This document shows positions 33,166 to 43,787 of a stretch of DNA of 64,000 bases, one piece after another. This DNA is from Isoetes taiwanensis. Its lineage: Eukaryota > Streptophyta > Lycopodiopsida > Isoetales > Isoetaceae. A program made the translations under genes and the position numbers. The DNA is taken from assembly GCA_021234155.1 (NCBI GenBank), contig JAJEKV010000095.1, positions 933,524 through 997,523 of the forward strand. The letters are read 5' to 3'. Positions within the stretch are counted from its first letter, which is position 1, and each line of letters opens with the position of its first letter. Below the pieces are notes generated by a model. It had not been told where the DNA came from. It saw only the letters and a program-made list of their open reading frames with translations, and did no database searches.

Positions 33166-34258
33166 GCACCGAAACTTTGCCTTGTCCTTCGATACTGAGG
33201 GGACTATCATCTCCTAAGAGAACAGTCTGCCCAGATGGCATCTTTTGATATGTGATGAAAGAATCACGTTGTGGAGTCATATGAGCAGTACATGCTGAAT
33301 ATAAAAACCAACCACTAGAATGGGTAGTCACAGAAGAACATGAAACTTGTGAGACACATAACCTTTCTTGATGATCATTGATGATCACGTTTGCCTTGTT
33401 ACGCTCTTTTGCAAGTCGAGTGTAACAATCTTTGGCATAATGGTTTGGTTTGCCACAATAATTGCATATTAATTTGCGATTCATGGGCTTCTTGTTGAAT
33501 CCTTTGCTTGCATCATCCTTATTGAAGGATTGGTGATTGAAGGACGAATTGGATCGTGAATTGGGTCGAAACTTGGGCTTGCCTCCAGAGTTTGACCGCT
33601 TGTTGCTTGAGTATAAAGCAACAACCCCATCACCAGAAGTGTTCAATGACTTTCTTCTAGTTTCTTCTTGAAGAAGCATGGCTATGGTGGATTGCAGTGA
33701 CATGATATTAGAGAGACGGCAAGGCTGATCTGGCGCCTCCCATTGCTTGAGCCCTATAGATTGTATAAAAGTATCATAGGAAGGAGGCAAACTTCCTAGA
33801 AGGGTCATCACTGCATCAGAATCTTGAATTGGAGAGCCAACTGCGGCAAGTTGCTCCAAAAGTGTCTTGAATTCATTGATGAATTCGGCCATGCTTTGAT
33901 TTTCCACCATTTGGAGAGATTTATAAAATCGTTTTCTTAGAAAAAGTTTGGTGCATGCATCTTGAGGTTCATACATACCAACTAGATGTTCCCAAGCTTC
34001 TTTGGACGTTTTGGCGCTGCTGACATGAATCACCACATTGTCCTTCAGATTGAGTATGTTAGCAGCGAGTGCTCTACCATCTCGGGCCTCCCATTTGGCC
34101 TTCTCTTCTTGGGCAGTTGGTCGCGCTTCAGAACCATCAACCATCCTCCATAAATCTTTTTCTAGAAGTAGCATCTTAATTTTATGTTTCCAGTGATGGA
34201 AACCGACGCCGTCAAATCTCTCTATGAGACGATGTGTCTCGGTTAAAGTAGCAGCCAT
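33166..34258 (-). pseudogene. Copia gag and protease, copy B
   Basis: One open frame from ATG 34,258 through gag, the CCHC knuckle (CNYCGKPNHYAKDC) and the protease start. The protease motif reads SGWFLYSACTAHMT: the catalytic Asp is Tyr (GAT to TAT), which should abolish proteolysis. Cut at VSVQMP by the MITE. Confidence 0.92.
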
Positions 34259-34500
34259 AATTATGATTTGATTACAAAAATCAATCGGGGGGGTAAAAAA
34301 ATTCAGAGAATTTCTGTCAGCCTCAAAAATGTGCTTCTTCTGCGGTAAACGCCATTTCTTCGTGCTGCTAATCTCTGATTTACTTTGAATATTGCCTTCC
34401 GTATTCTTGATTCTCTACGTCGTGCGATTCACTTATTGATGCGAGAAATAGCACGCTGGATTCTTGATTTCTTGGCCATTGCTTAGATCGTGAGAAACCA

Positions 34501-34513
34501 AGCTCTGATACCA
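34501..34513 (-). other. Copia primer binding site (tRNAiMet)
   Basis: The element strand reads TGGTATCAGAGCT, directly next to the 5' LTR. Confidence 0.94.
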
Positions 34514-34600
34514 TGAAATTAAATATGATGCATATGGCAGAAAAACAAAAACCTTATATATTCATACATAATTGAATAGATTATGGAATCATATATTCAT
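34514..34600 (-). repeat. Copia 5' LTR, copy B, R/U5-side part
   Basis: Matches the first 87 bp of the left LTR (TGAAATTAAATATG...ATATATTCAT). The next bases contain TATAAATA on the element strand (34,606-34,613), a likely LTR TATA box absent from both left LTRs. Confidence 0.85.
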
Positions 34601-34739
34601 ACAAGTATTTATAGGACTCAATACAATAGGCTCCTGTGAAACTTGTTTTTTATATATGGGCCATTATAAAATGAACCAAGATATTTTGGAAAAGGGGGGT
34701 TGAGGATTTTTGAGAAACTTGTATTTTTATACAAGTGTT

Positions 34740-36178
34740 TGTAATATGAGGGACTGCATAAAGCTCGAAAATCCTATGAAGATTCTCCTAGATTCTATGA
34801 AGATTCTCTTAGATTCTCTAAAATTCCATCAAGATTCTCAAAACTTTTAGGAAGATTCCCCTAGATTCCCAAAAATTCTCTTGAGATTCTCCTAGATTCC
34901 CAAAGGTTTTCTTAGATTCTTAATGCTCCATAAAGATTCCCTTAGATTCTTAAGATTCTATGGAGATTCCTCTAGATTTTATTAAGATTCCCAAAGATTC
35001 TCTAAAGATTTCCCTAGATTCCAAAAGAATACCCCAAGATTCCTCTTTATTCTCCAAGATTCTATCAAGATTCTCCTAGATTCTCTGAGATTCCATCCCA
35101 TAGATTCTTAAAGATTTTATGAAGATTCCTTTAGATTCTCCTAGATTCCCAAAGATTCATTTGAGACTCCCTAAGATTCTCTAAAGATTCGCCTAGATTT
35201 TAAAAGAATACCCCAAGATTCCTCTAGATTCTCCAAGAGTCTATCAAGATTCTCCTAGATTCTCTAAGATTCCATTAAGATTCCTCTAGGGTTTTAAGGA
35301 TTTTATCAAGATTCCCCTAGATTCCCAAAGAAGCGCTTGAGATTCCTATAGATTCTCTTGAGATTCCTCTAGTTCCAATAGATTCTACGAAGATTCCCCT
35401 AGACTCCCCAAGATTACATCAATTTTCCTCTAGGTTCTTAAAGATTTTATCAAGATTCCATTAGATTCCCTTACATTCTCAAAGATGCTCTCTTGAGATT
35501 ATCATAGATTCTCTAAGATTCTCATGATATTCCTCTGGATTCCCTAAGATCCTATAAAGATTATACTAGGATTCCCTCAACTTGCCATAGATTCCTTGAA
35601 AATCGCACATTCCAAAAAAATTCTTAGTGTTCGATCATGTTGGCTCCAACTGCAACCACTCATTGAAAAGCTTTTGACGAGAGGAATCCAACGGCGTGAG
35701 TTCCACCTTCATCCGACCCCTCTACCGCAAGCTACGTGCATTTGAAGGCGATAAAACGAAAAGAAGCTTCCTAGAATGTCCACTAATAAATGCTTTGCCA
35801 CCTCATTACTTCTTTTTATTAATGAGGATGCCACCTCACCTCCTTTTAAAAAAAAACTAATTTAATATTAAAGAGTTAATGGCTAGGATTTATGCTCACC
35901 TTTTGATCCAATGGTTAAGATCTGCTACACCAAATTCACTTTTTGGCATCTTCCTTGCACCTTCCCTATAAAAATCAAGGGCTAGGATTTCGCCTTCCCC
36001 TTTGATCCAACGGTTCACAGATGGGGTGTATGCCCCCATGTATGACTCATGTATGCCCCCATCAAAATCCAAGGGCTTAAGCTATGCCACCTCACCAACT
36101 TTTTATCCTAAGGGCCAAGATCAAAAATTTATATCCGATATGCCATTTTGTAACTACCCCCATGAGTTTCTATATACA
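34740..36178. mobile_element. Foldback-derived block inside the copia LTR
   Basis: Begins at the foldback tip TTGTAATATGAGGGACTGC and runs through an AGATTC array (to about 35,600), inner arm, and loop. The loop is inverted relative to the one in 12,068-14,209. The right arm is missing; the block ends in sequence of unknown origin (about 36,100-36,180). Confidence 0.8.
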
Positions 36179-36181
36179 TAT

Positions 36182-36217
36182 TAAGATAAGATAAGATAAG
36201 ATAAGATAAGATAAGAT
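36182..36217. repeat. (AAGAT)n microsatellite
   Basis: Seven pentanucleotide units at the junction where the copia LTR resumes. Confidence 0.9.
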
Positions 36218-36512
36218 ATGAATATGAGAATACATATCTATCTTGAGACAGTTGCAGACTGGAAGGGCTCCCCCGTAATTGTGCAATGCTTGAGTTGAAT
36301 GTGTTTTAATATGGAAAATAGGACAGTTTGTAGGGCATATGAAAGGTCATGAGGGCATGTCTATTGGGAAAAGACATGGCTTATGGAAAAGGTATGACTA
36401 TTAGTCATGGATCAATGAGGTGGACAAGCCTATGTGGCTTAGGGGATGACGTGGCAATAATGTGCGTTGGAATAGAGGCAGCGGATAACTCATGGAATCT
36501 ATTCCGTTAACA
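36217..36512 (-). repeat. Copia 5' LTR, copy B, U3-side part
   Basis: Resumes with TATGAATATGAGAATAC and ends ATTCCGTTAACA, matching the second part of the left LTR with more divergence than the coding region shows. Followed by TTCAA. Confidence 0.88.
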
Positions 36513-36517
36513 TTCAA

Positions 36518-36948
36518 TTTGCAAGGTCTCCATCATTTATAAAATTAATTACTCTGGCTACAAGGACATGAAAACAAGCTTCAACAACTAACAGACCACT
36601 TCATTTACTTCAACTTAACTTTTTTTTGGGTTGCCCCTAAGGGGGCAAGCCCTTGTTGAGGTGGGTTTGTGGCATATGCTAGGTATATGCCAATATATAC
36701 CCAGAATATGCCAATGACTGCTAAAAACCCATCATAGGCTGTAAATGTTAGGTTGCCCTTGTTGCTGAAGAGGAACTGTGGAAACCGGGAAACCGGTGCT
36801 CGCTCCTTGCTCGAGGCTGCAGCTCTACCTCTACACATCCACCATAGCCCATATAATGAGTCGAGCAAGTTTCTATGTGCAGGCTTCGATGGCCTTTGAC
36901 AAATGCGGTGGGTGCTACCATAGCTCTTTCTTGCAGAGGTAGTTTTTT
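36518..36948. other. Non-coding sequence left of the PPR remains
   Basis: Right flank of the copia insertion. The 36,605-36,868 minus-strand ORF has no recognisable motif and is treated as fortuitous. Confidence 0.5.
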
Positions 36949-37580
36949 ATGTTTCTTGCTGATGTTGGTGATGTGGGTTCAGTTCATAAACTGTTGGATA
37001 CGAATCGCCAAATTGGAGTTGGTGTCTCAAATCATCTCTCGCCTGCGGGGAGATGCCCAATCCATGCACTTATGCTCTCGGCATTGCGGAGTTGTGGAAA
37101 TGACAGGCCCCGCCGAAAGGCAAGCTTATTCATCTAGTGATGGTAAGTCGCGACTTCTACTTCTAGCTTCAATTCGGAGGTTGATATGAAGCCCGATAAC
37201 AATATCCAGATCAACGCCTTAAAGCATCTTCATTTCTCCAATCTTTGCCATGTGTCAGGTTGATTCATGCTGCCATAATCATTCGGGGCTTGGAATTAGA
37301 CATCCTTTTAGGAAATAATGTTGTCAATGCATATGGCAAATGTAATTATCTTGAAGATGCAATCAATACGTTTAATGGCATGTCGAACAGAGATGTTATA
37401 TCATGGAATACAATGTTAGCGAGTTCACACAACTTTTGGTCATATGAAGAAAGTTGTTGAGCTTTTCCATCAAATACGTTTTTTTTGAGTAGAGGCGGAT
37501 GAAGTCACCTTTACCATCATCTTGAATGCCCGCACCGCTTGGGGGCATTTGCGGAAGGTAGACCGGTTCATGGGATAGTA
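36949..37580 (+). pseudogene. PLS-class PPR gene remnant
   Basis: Plus-strand pieces in several frames: ALRSCGNDR, LIHAAIIIRGLELDILLGNN, VVNAYGKCNYLEDAINTFNG with NRDVISWNTMLA, then MKKVVELFHQI and EADEVTFTIILNA. These are consecutive 31-36-residue pentatricopeptide repeats of the plant organelle RNA-editing type. At least three frame changes and no N-terminal targeting region, so a decayed fragment. Confidence 0.82.
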
Positions 37581-37846
37581 TAAGTTTAGTCGATTCAAGC
37601 ACCAATCTCTGCGGGATGCCCCACATCCCTTGACATATTTGTGGCTGTATATCCAAGGCACATGCAGTTTACATAAACCCTCTTTTTCATTTCCATTTCG
37701 TTCTTGCAGAGATCTCTAGCAAGTAATAAGGCATATGTGCTCATTGCCATTTTGGAAATCAGTATAATCTGTAAAAGCCTCGGGATCATCTCGCTCATCC
37801 GGAAGCCGAGCCCGAGGCTGGTGCACATTGCGAGGAAGTCCGCCGA

Positions 37847-38044
37847 ACCCTAGCAAATCAGGCATTCTCTTGCAGAGATTAGATTCGAAAGGTGAGCTTG
37901 ATATTTGTTATTCGCGCCGCCCAGAGGTTTAGTATTTATGTCTTTGTTCCTCCTAGCGGACCATCGAACCCTAGCAAATCCGGCATTCTCTTGCAGAGAT
38001 TAGCTTCAAAAGGTGAGCTTGATATTTGTTATTCGCCAGCAGAG
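37847..38044. repeat. Short tandem duplication, ~122-bp period
   Basis: CCTAGCAAATC(A/C)GGCATTCTCTTGCAGAGATTAG... followed by GGTGAGCTTGATATTTG occurs at about 37,850 and again at about 37,972. Confidence 0.8.
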
Positions 38045-38559
38045 GTTTAGCACCCAAACAGCCTAAGTGAATAGAAAGGCAAAAAGTGGAGGTCCCGCAT
38101 TTGATCCGATCTGTTTTCTTTATGTTGTAGGTATTGTAAATCTTTATGGAGCAAGGTGCTGATGGTTTTGTTCAAACAATTAATAGCATCGATATCTCTC
38201 GAGCCAACTGAAGCTGCAATGGTCGGAGCTGCAAATTTAGAACCATTTTGAGCGAAAATCGATGGAGTGCATTTTCTCAAAACACATGAGCGACTTTTAG
38301 TCACGTAATAGTTAGATGGCCGAGAAAGATAAGTGCGAGGGCTTGGTAGATTTTGCACCCCAAACAGGTAATTTTCTTTCTTGAATGCCCTAAATTTCCC
38401 CTTTGGCTAGATCGACACACAACTTTCGGTTGATAGAAATGGAGATTCACCGCAATAACAGAGAAGCAGAAATATAGTTCCCTATTGGTATTAAGAGCTC
38501 AGTTTGATGGTCCAGTGTCTCTGGAGGTAGTCCGAAGATCATGAACATATTTGGAGTGG

Positions 38560-39047
38560 CAATAATGACCCAGTTGTAGCTTTTGCTTAATTTCGTTTTC
38601 TGATCGAAGAAGAAATCCTTGTTCTTTACATATATGAACTCCAACTTGGAAAATGTGTTCAAGGCAAAGGGCTTGGCAAATTTCTCATGCAGTTCCTTGA
38701 GCTCATTGCTCGAAAGGTAGGTTTCGATTTTTGTCTTTGTTTTGCATTTTTTTTTTCTATGCTCTGTCCCTGTTTTGTGTTTTACATTCTATTGGGTTGT
38801 TTCAGAACAACATGAAGGCAGTAATACTTACAGTTCAGAAGAGAAACATAGATGCCATGAATTTCTATACCAAGTTAAGGTCAGTTCTGGGACTGTTATG
38901 CAGGAAGGAAAAAGTTCCAGTTTTGTTCTTTATTCAGTCTGCTTATTTCGGTCTGCTTTGATTTTAGTGATTTTTTTTTTCTTAGATCATTATGCTAAGT
39001 TGATCTTTGCGCACTTCAGGAACTCAGGCGATTCCGACAATGCTTAA
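38560..39047 (+). pseudogene. NAA40 (NatD)-like N-terminal acetyltransferase, 3' part
   Basis: Exon ending at 38,716 reads EEEILVLYIYELQLGKCVQG then KGLGKFLMQFLELIARK, followed by GTAGGT. QGKGLG is the GNAT acetyl-CoA-binding motif A. After an intron ending TTTCAG (38,805), the next exon (38,806-38,879) reads NNMKAVILTVQKRNIDAMNF YTKL, matching the NAA40 C-terminal block. NatD acetylates the N-termini of histones H4 and H2A. A TAA at 38,588-38,590 interrupts the strand just before EEEILVLY. A short terminal exon (about 39,020-39,047) does not resemble the family. Upstream exons may lie at 38,150-38,345 but are not secure. A Helitron begins 12 bp after the stop. Confidence 0.72.
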
Positions 39048-39058
39048 GTTACCACTAA

Positions 39059-41992
39059 CTAGTAAACGTGTGCCCGGCGTTGCCGGGCTAATGTCCTGGC
39101 ATGTGTTTTTACTCTGGTGTTAACTTTCATATGTGCAACTTAAACAACAGATATTGATAAAAATGGACTTTATGTGTCTAAATTGAATCCAATTAGGACA
39201 TCCAAATTGAGTATTTTCACATGAATATGAAATTACTGGACAAACAATTGCAGAACACAGGTGCATGCACCTATCTTGCCGTTAGATTAATGTTCTGTTA
39301 TAAGACTGCCAAGTACAGATGCATGTACCTTTCTCGTCGTTGGATTAATGTTCTCAGAAAAGCTCGGTCGGTATGATCAATTTTGCTCCAGTTTTGCTCG
39401 AGAAGCTAAATTGTAGGCATTTGAAGAATTGTCTTTTATTTGAAACGAATATATTTCAACAGAATTGATACATTTTAAACTGTGTGTTGATATGAATCAA
39501 CTGCTTAAATGGCATCATAGATCCCAGAGAGCCAAAAGATAAACCAAATTTCCCCAAATATTGTCTGTTATTGCCATGCTTCACAGATTGAAGCTGTTCA
39601 CTAAAGAATAAAGCAGCCCTTTATGCGCTTTTACCTTTGCAAAAAAGAACAAAAATATTACAGTTAATAGCTAAATCTATGCATAAATGATATTTGGACA
39701 TTAATTTATGAAAGAACTATAAAACGATCATTGGCCACAAAAAACACCATTTATGCAAAGTCAATGTAAGAATCAAAATTTTTCAGATAAGAACGACCAT
39801 CCCTTATAGCCAGCTTCGAATGAATCTGTTCAGAAAAGAGTAACACAATCTTTACATACGATCTGTTCTTTGGAAAGAAACAAAAACATTACAATTGCAC
39901 CATCACATAGCTAAAGCTTATGCACGCATGATATTTGGAGATTAGTATTTGATATATTTGGAAATGTGCTTATGGGAGGGACAAATACAATATAGTTTAT
40001 GAATGAGACAAAGATGGAGCATTACGAAATTCAAATTCATACCTCAGTTTACAATGTCTAACATTGAACATGCTCTTCCCATAAGATTGTAGAATCTGAT
40101 ATCCAAAGGTGCTTTTATAATTCAAACAGATAGCAATTTGAATTTCTTGTTCATGTAGTCATATAGCAACGAACCAGCAGCTATAAAATGTCACTTTATT
40201 ACACTGGAGGAATTTTGAAAGCAATTATCATAGCAAGCCCCTTTATCGCTGCAAATGCAAATGATAGAACGAAATTGAAAATAAGCCAGGGGACTGGAGG
40301 ACCAAAAACATTTTAGATACATCATGCTTAGGATAAGCTGGATAAACTAAAGTCTGCTATTGGCTAATGCATGTCCAGATTTAAAATACTTATGCACGTA
40401 TATTTGACCCAAATAGAGCTGTAGAAATAAGTTGTAGATGAGCAAGCAAATGCGAACTGCAAAGCAAACGAACCTGGCAACAACTTCTAAAGAGCTTGTG
40501 GGTAGCAGAAAATGTAGTTACCGAGAAATGAAATGATACCTACTAACGTCAAAGCCTTGAATATGTATTCTAATGACCTCCTCTGCCTTATTTTCTATGT
40601 TGTTCTTAGACCTGTCAAAATAAATCAAAATGCAAGATCAGAGCCCTAAAAAAACCATCTGCAAAAGAAATGCAGTTCACATTTTTTATTTTGCTGGCAT
40701 AGAATCAGAGCACATAATTGATAATAATAGAGCTGCAGAATCTTGAAGAATGGAGACTGTGCCAGAACAGGCTTTTAATAACCCAGCAGATCTGGCGCCA
40801 TAATCATTCCCGTTAATTTGCCGTTTTCCACACAGGCATTTTTGCCTTGGCGCGATTTTCTCACATCATTATCTTAACACGATTTCTTGGGAAGATGATT
40901 TTGGCTGTAGATGCATCCTCCAGGCTCAAGGATATGTGCAGAAACCGGCTAAATAAGGCATTCAACAACAGCATATGTTTACACAGACGGAGCAAAACAA
41001 ACCTCTGATAAACCAGACAAATGCAGATTTAGGGTGCAGGGGTTCGAAAGCTGTGCTCCAGCGACTCCTCTTGCTTCAAATGAGAAATTCGATTTTGGGT
41101 GCAGGGGTCATACCTGCTTCAACAACTCCTCTACACTGGAAATACTTTGGTCGCTTGCTGCTTCCTTACTGCCTCTGAATCCTTCGCTCGCTTGCTGCTT
41201 CCTTGCTGCCTCTGCCTTGCTTGCCTGCTTGCTGCCGCTTGCCAAACCAAAGTAACCTAAAAGAGGCACACCACAGTAAGGCTCCAGATCAGAAACGGTC
41301 AATCCAATAAGAAGCACGATGGACAGGGAAAATACGAAACCTTGAGCTGTGGCTACGGTCTTGGTATCGAAACATTAGAGGAGCATTCCTGGAAGAGATT
41401 GATATAAAAGAGTCAACAGAGCTTTGCTCCTTGTTTTCATTGGTGCTTCCTTCCGCTCTATAACTGCCATTGCTCCCGTCTATGCACCTATAATGAAGAG
41501 AAGATAATAAGAAGAAGATTGAAGAGAGGCAGAAAAGAGCAATATTGCAGACCTCCCAGCCAGGTTTTAGCATCTTCCCACCGGACTCTGCAAAATGTAT
41601 TGAGAACCTTATCTATCTGCAAAATGTATTGATTAATCCTTAGCTTTTTTTTTTTGAAGTAGAAAACTCTTCATAAAGCTCCAACCCTTCTAATATGCGG
41701 GGATTAACAAAAGGACCGAGATCTTTAAGAATGCCTGATCTGTAAGAATGCCGGAAATAAGCTTGGAAAACATGATACTGCCAAGGTATTGTGCAAGCGG
41801 GAAGCGGCCAAATAACCCTAACGTAAATCCATGACTGCCATTATGCCATCATCCGAGCGATTTGATTTGATTTTCACTTGCCGGATTTTGATTTTCGGAT
41901 TCCAAAATTTCGCTTTTTTGCCGGATTTCGATGTACACAGGCGGCCGGAAAAAGGAGGACACCCACCCCCAAACACAATTTAAGTAAGTAGA
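39059..41992 (-). mobile_element. Helitron 1 (non-autonomous)
   Basis: On the minus strand it starts TCTACTTACTTAAA at 41,992. It ends with a hairpin GCCCGGCAACGCCGGGC, then CACACGTTTACTAG at 39,059, followed by host T. TC start, 3' hairpin and CTRR end are the Helitron hallmarks. There is no Rep/helicase ORF. The interior contains two imperfect copies of GGGTGCAGGGGT(T/C) near 41,035 and 41,097 and no recognised gene. Confidence 0.82.
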
Positions 41993-42294
41993 CTAGTAAA
42001 CGGGTGCCCGGCGTTGCCGGGCTAATGTTCTGGTATGTGTTTTTGCTCGGCTTTAACGCCCTCGTAAATGTGTCCCAGGGAAACTTCTGATTGTTGGGTG
42101 CCCGGCGTTGCCGGGCATAACTACGATTTTAATAGCCATGAAGTTGTAGACATGTATAAAAGACCTTGCTAAATTTGAAATATAGTTTGAAATTTGAAAT
42201 ATAGTTTGAAAATTAGTTTGTTCTATGTTCGACAAAGGTTCGTGAGAGTATGAGTTGAATAAATGGAAGTTTGAGTTTGTGCAATAAAGTTGGA

Positions 42295-43787
42295 TCTGAA
42301 AATGTCGTGATTGAAAACCAAATTCCATTGCAAAAATACAATGCTCACTTCAGAGTAATCCTTTTGCTCATGGGCCATACATTGGGATACTTAAGGACTC
42401 AATATTAAAAAAAAAATTAAAGAAACGGGCATTAGCAACCATATATTTGAACTTTTGATACTACACCCAATATCAAAATTATATAAAAGGTCACTTCTGA
42501 ATTTTTTCTAGCGTATGCTATACGCAAGGTTGCAAGATAGATTCCCATAATTCAACCTTATTGGTAAGCACTAAACCCCAATGCTTGGATGAGAGTTGTG
42601 CATCAAAGACGAAAGGAAGGAAGGAAGGAAGGAAGGAAGGAAGTTTCTTTTATATGTTTCTCGTGCAAACTCGAAAAAGAGGATCATACCAACTTGTAGA
42701 GATTACATAAGGAGATAACACACCTCACCTATGGAAGTGATGTTGCCCCAAAGGCAAAGTGTGCTGATTGACACTCTTGGCAACACTTGTGCCAAGACAA
42801 ATTATGTTGATTGGCATCTCTTGGCAACACTTGTGCTCTATTTAAGAGGGTATGACCGTGAAGACTGGTGTGAAGTCCGAAGGAGGATGGGGAACTGATG
42901 AGAACGATTAAGGGAATGTATCTAAGTTTTGATTGTGGACCAATCAAGTCTAAGTGAGCTGCAAAATAGATATACTACATTGAGCACCAAATTGTTAGAA
43001 GCGAGCAATAAGCCAAAATATGTGTAGAAATGGAAAAGGACATCGGTTGAGAATATGGTAGAATTAGGAATAGGATGATGGTTATAGTAATCGTTTGTGT
43101 AGTAGGGAACATTGAACGGATTGAATTGAATTGTGGCAAACTCTTCATCTCTCAATTATGTGCTGGAGTAGCTATTTGTTTATCCTATTATAGAAAATTT
43201 CTCATTGTCATGCAAAGCCTTTCTCATTGTCATGCATAGACTTTGCAAATTGTGTTTAAACCAAGGTGTAGTAAGATAATATCTACAAAATACAAAAAAG
43301 TACACCTTATGCATAGTAACCTCCACCCAAGAGGTAACTATGCACATACACCATGCAGATGTACACCCGAACATGTAATGTCTAGTCTACGAAAGTTTTG
43401 TAACACCCCAACATGTAATGTCTAGTCTACGAAATTTTTCAAAGGTGCCATGAATGGGAATTTGAAACTGCCCATTCATCCAAATTTCTAATGCGAACAC
43501 GTAGAACTATAGAATAAAAAATTAGTTACATGCAACACCATTTTCTTAACCAGGAATGCCTCATTGACAAAAGAACAAATTGCTAGGGGCAACTGAGTTA
43601 CCAAATCCAGTCTTAACGACACAACTTAATAAATGTCATAACACCATGCATGAATTTGACATCTACATTCAGATACATCTACTTTTGCTTTACTTTCCTT
43701 CCATCTATTGTGCACGACTTCATCCTCATTTGAACACCAACTTGTGTACACTTCTAAGCACAGAAGGATCAATGCGCCTTTCACAAA
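42295..43787. repeat. Repeat X, copy 1
   Basis: 1,493 bp, near-identical to 46,327-47,820. No convincing gene. Includes a (GGAA)n tract at about 42,613-42,643. Confidence 0.93.

Larger units (their letters stand above)
27999..34446 (+). repeat. Segmental duplication, copy B, right part
   Basis: Continues the match to copy A (2,832-9,256) after the gypsy element. At 34,446 copy B runs on into the copia leader, PBS and LTR, while copy A switches to LINE sequence. Confidence 0.93.
29065..36512 (-). mobile_element. Ty1/copia retrotransposon, copy B, both LTRs present
   Basis: Full structural element with target duplication TTCAA at 29,060-29,064 and 36,513-36,517. The right (5') LTR is split by foldback-derived sequence and pol is split by the hAT-like MITE. 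Non-autonomous: YVND active site, in-frame TGA and additional frame breaks. Confidence 0.94.

Noticed and set aside
36605..36868. Hydrophobic minus-strand ORF (FLAVIGIFWVYIGIYLAYATN)
   Set aside because: Could suggest a membrane protein, but it has no homology signal and lies in low-complexity non-coding sequence.
41034..41070. GGTTCGAAAGC as a possible tRNA T-loop
   Set aside because: No acceptor stem, D-arm or anticodon arm could be folded around it.
42613..42643. (GGAA)n tract as a regulatory element
   Set aside because: Ordinary tetranucleotide microsatellite, copied with repeat X.
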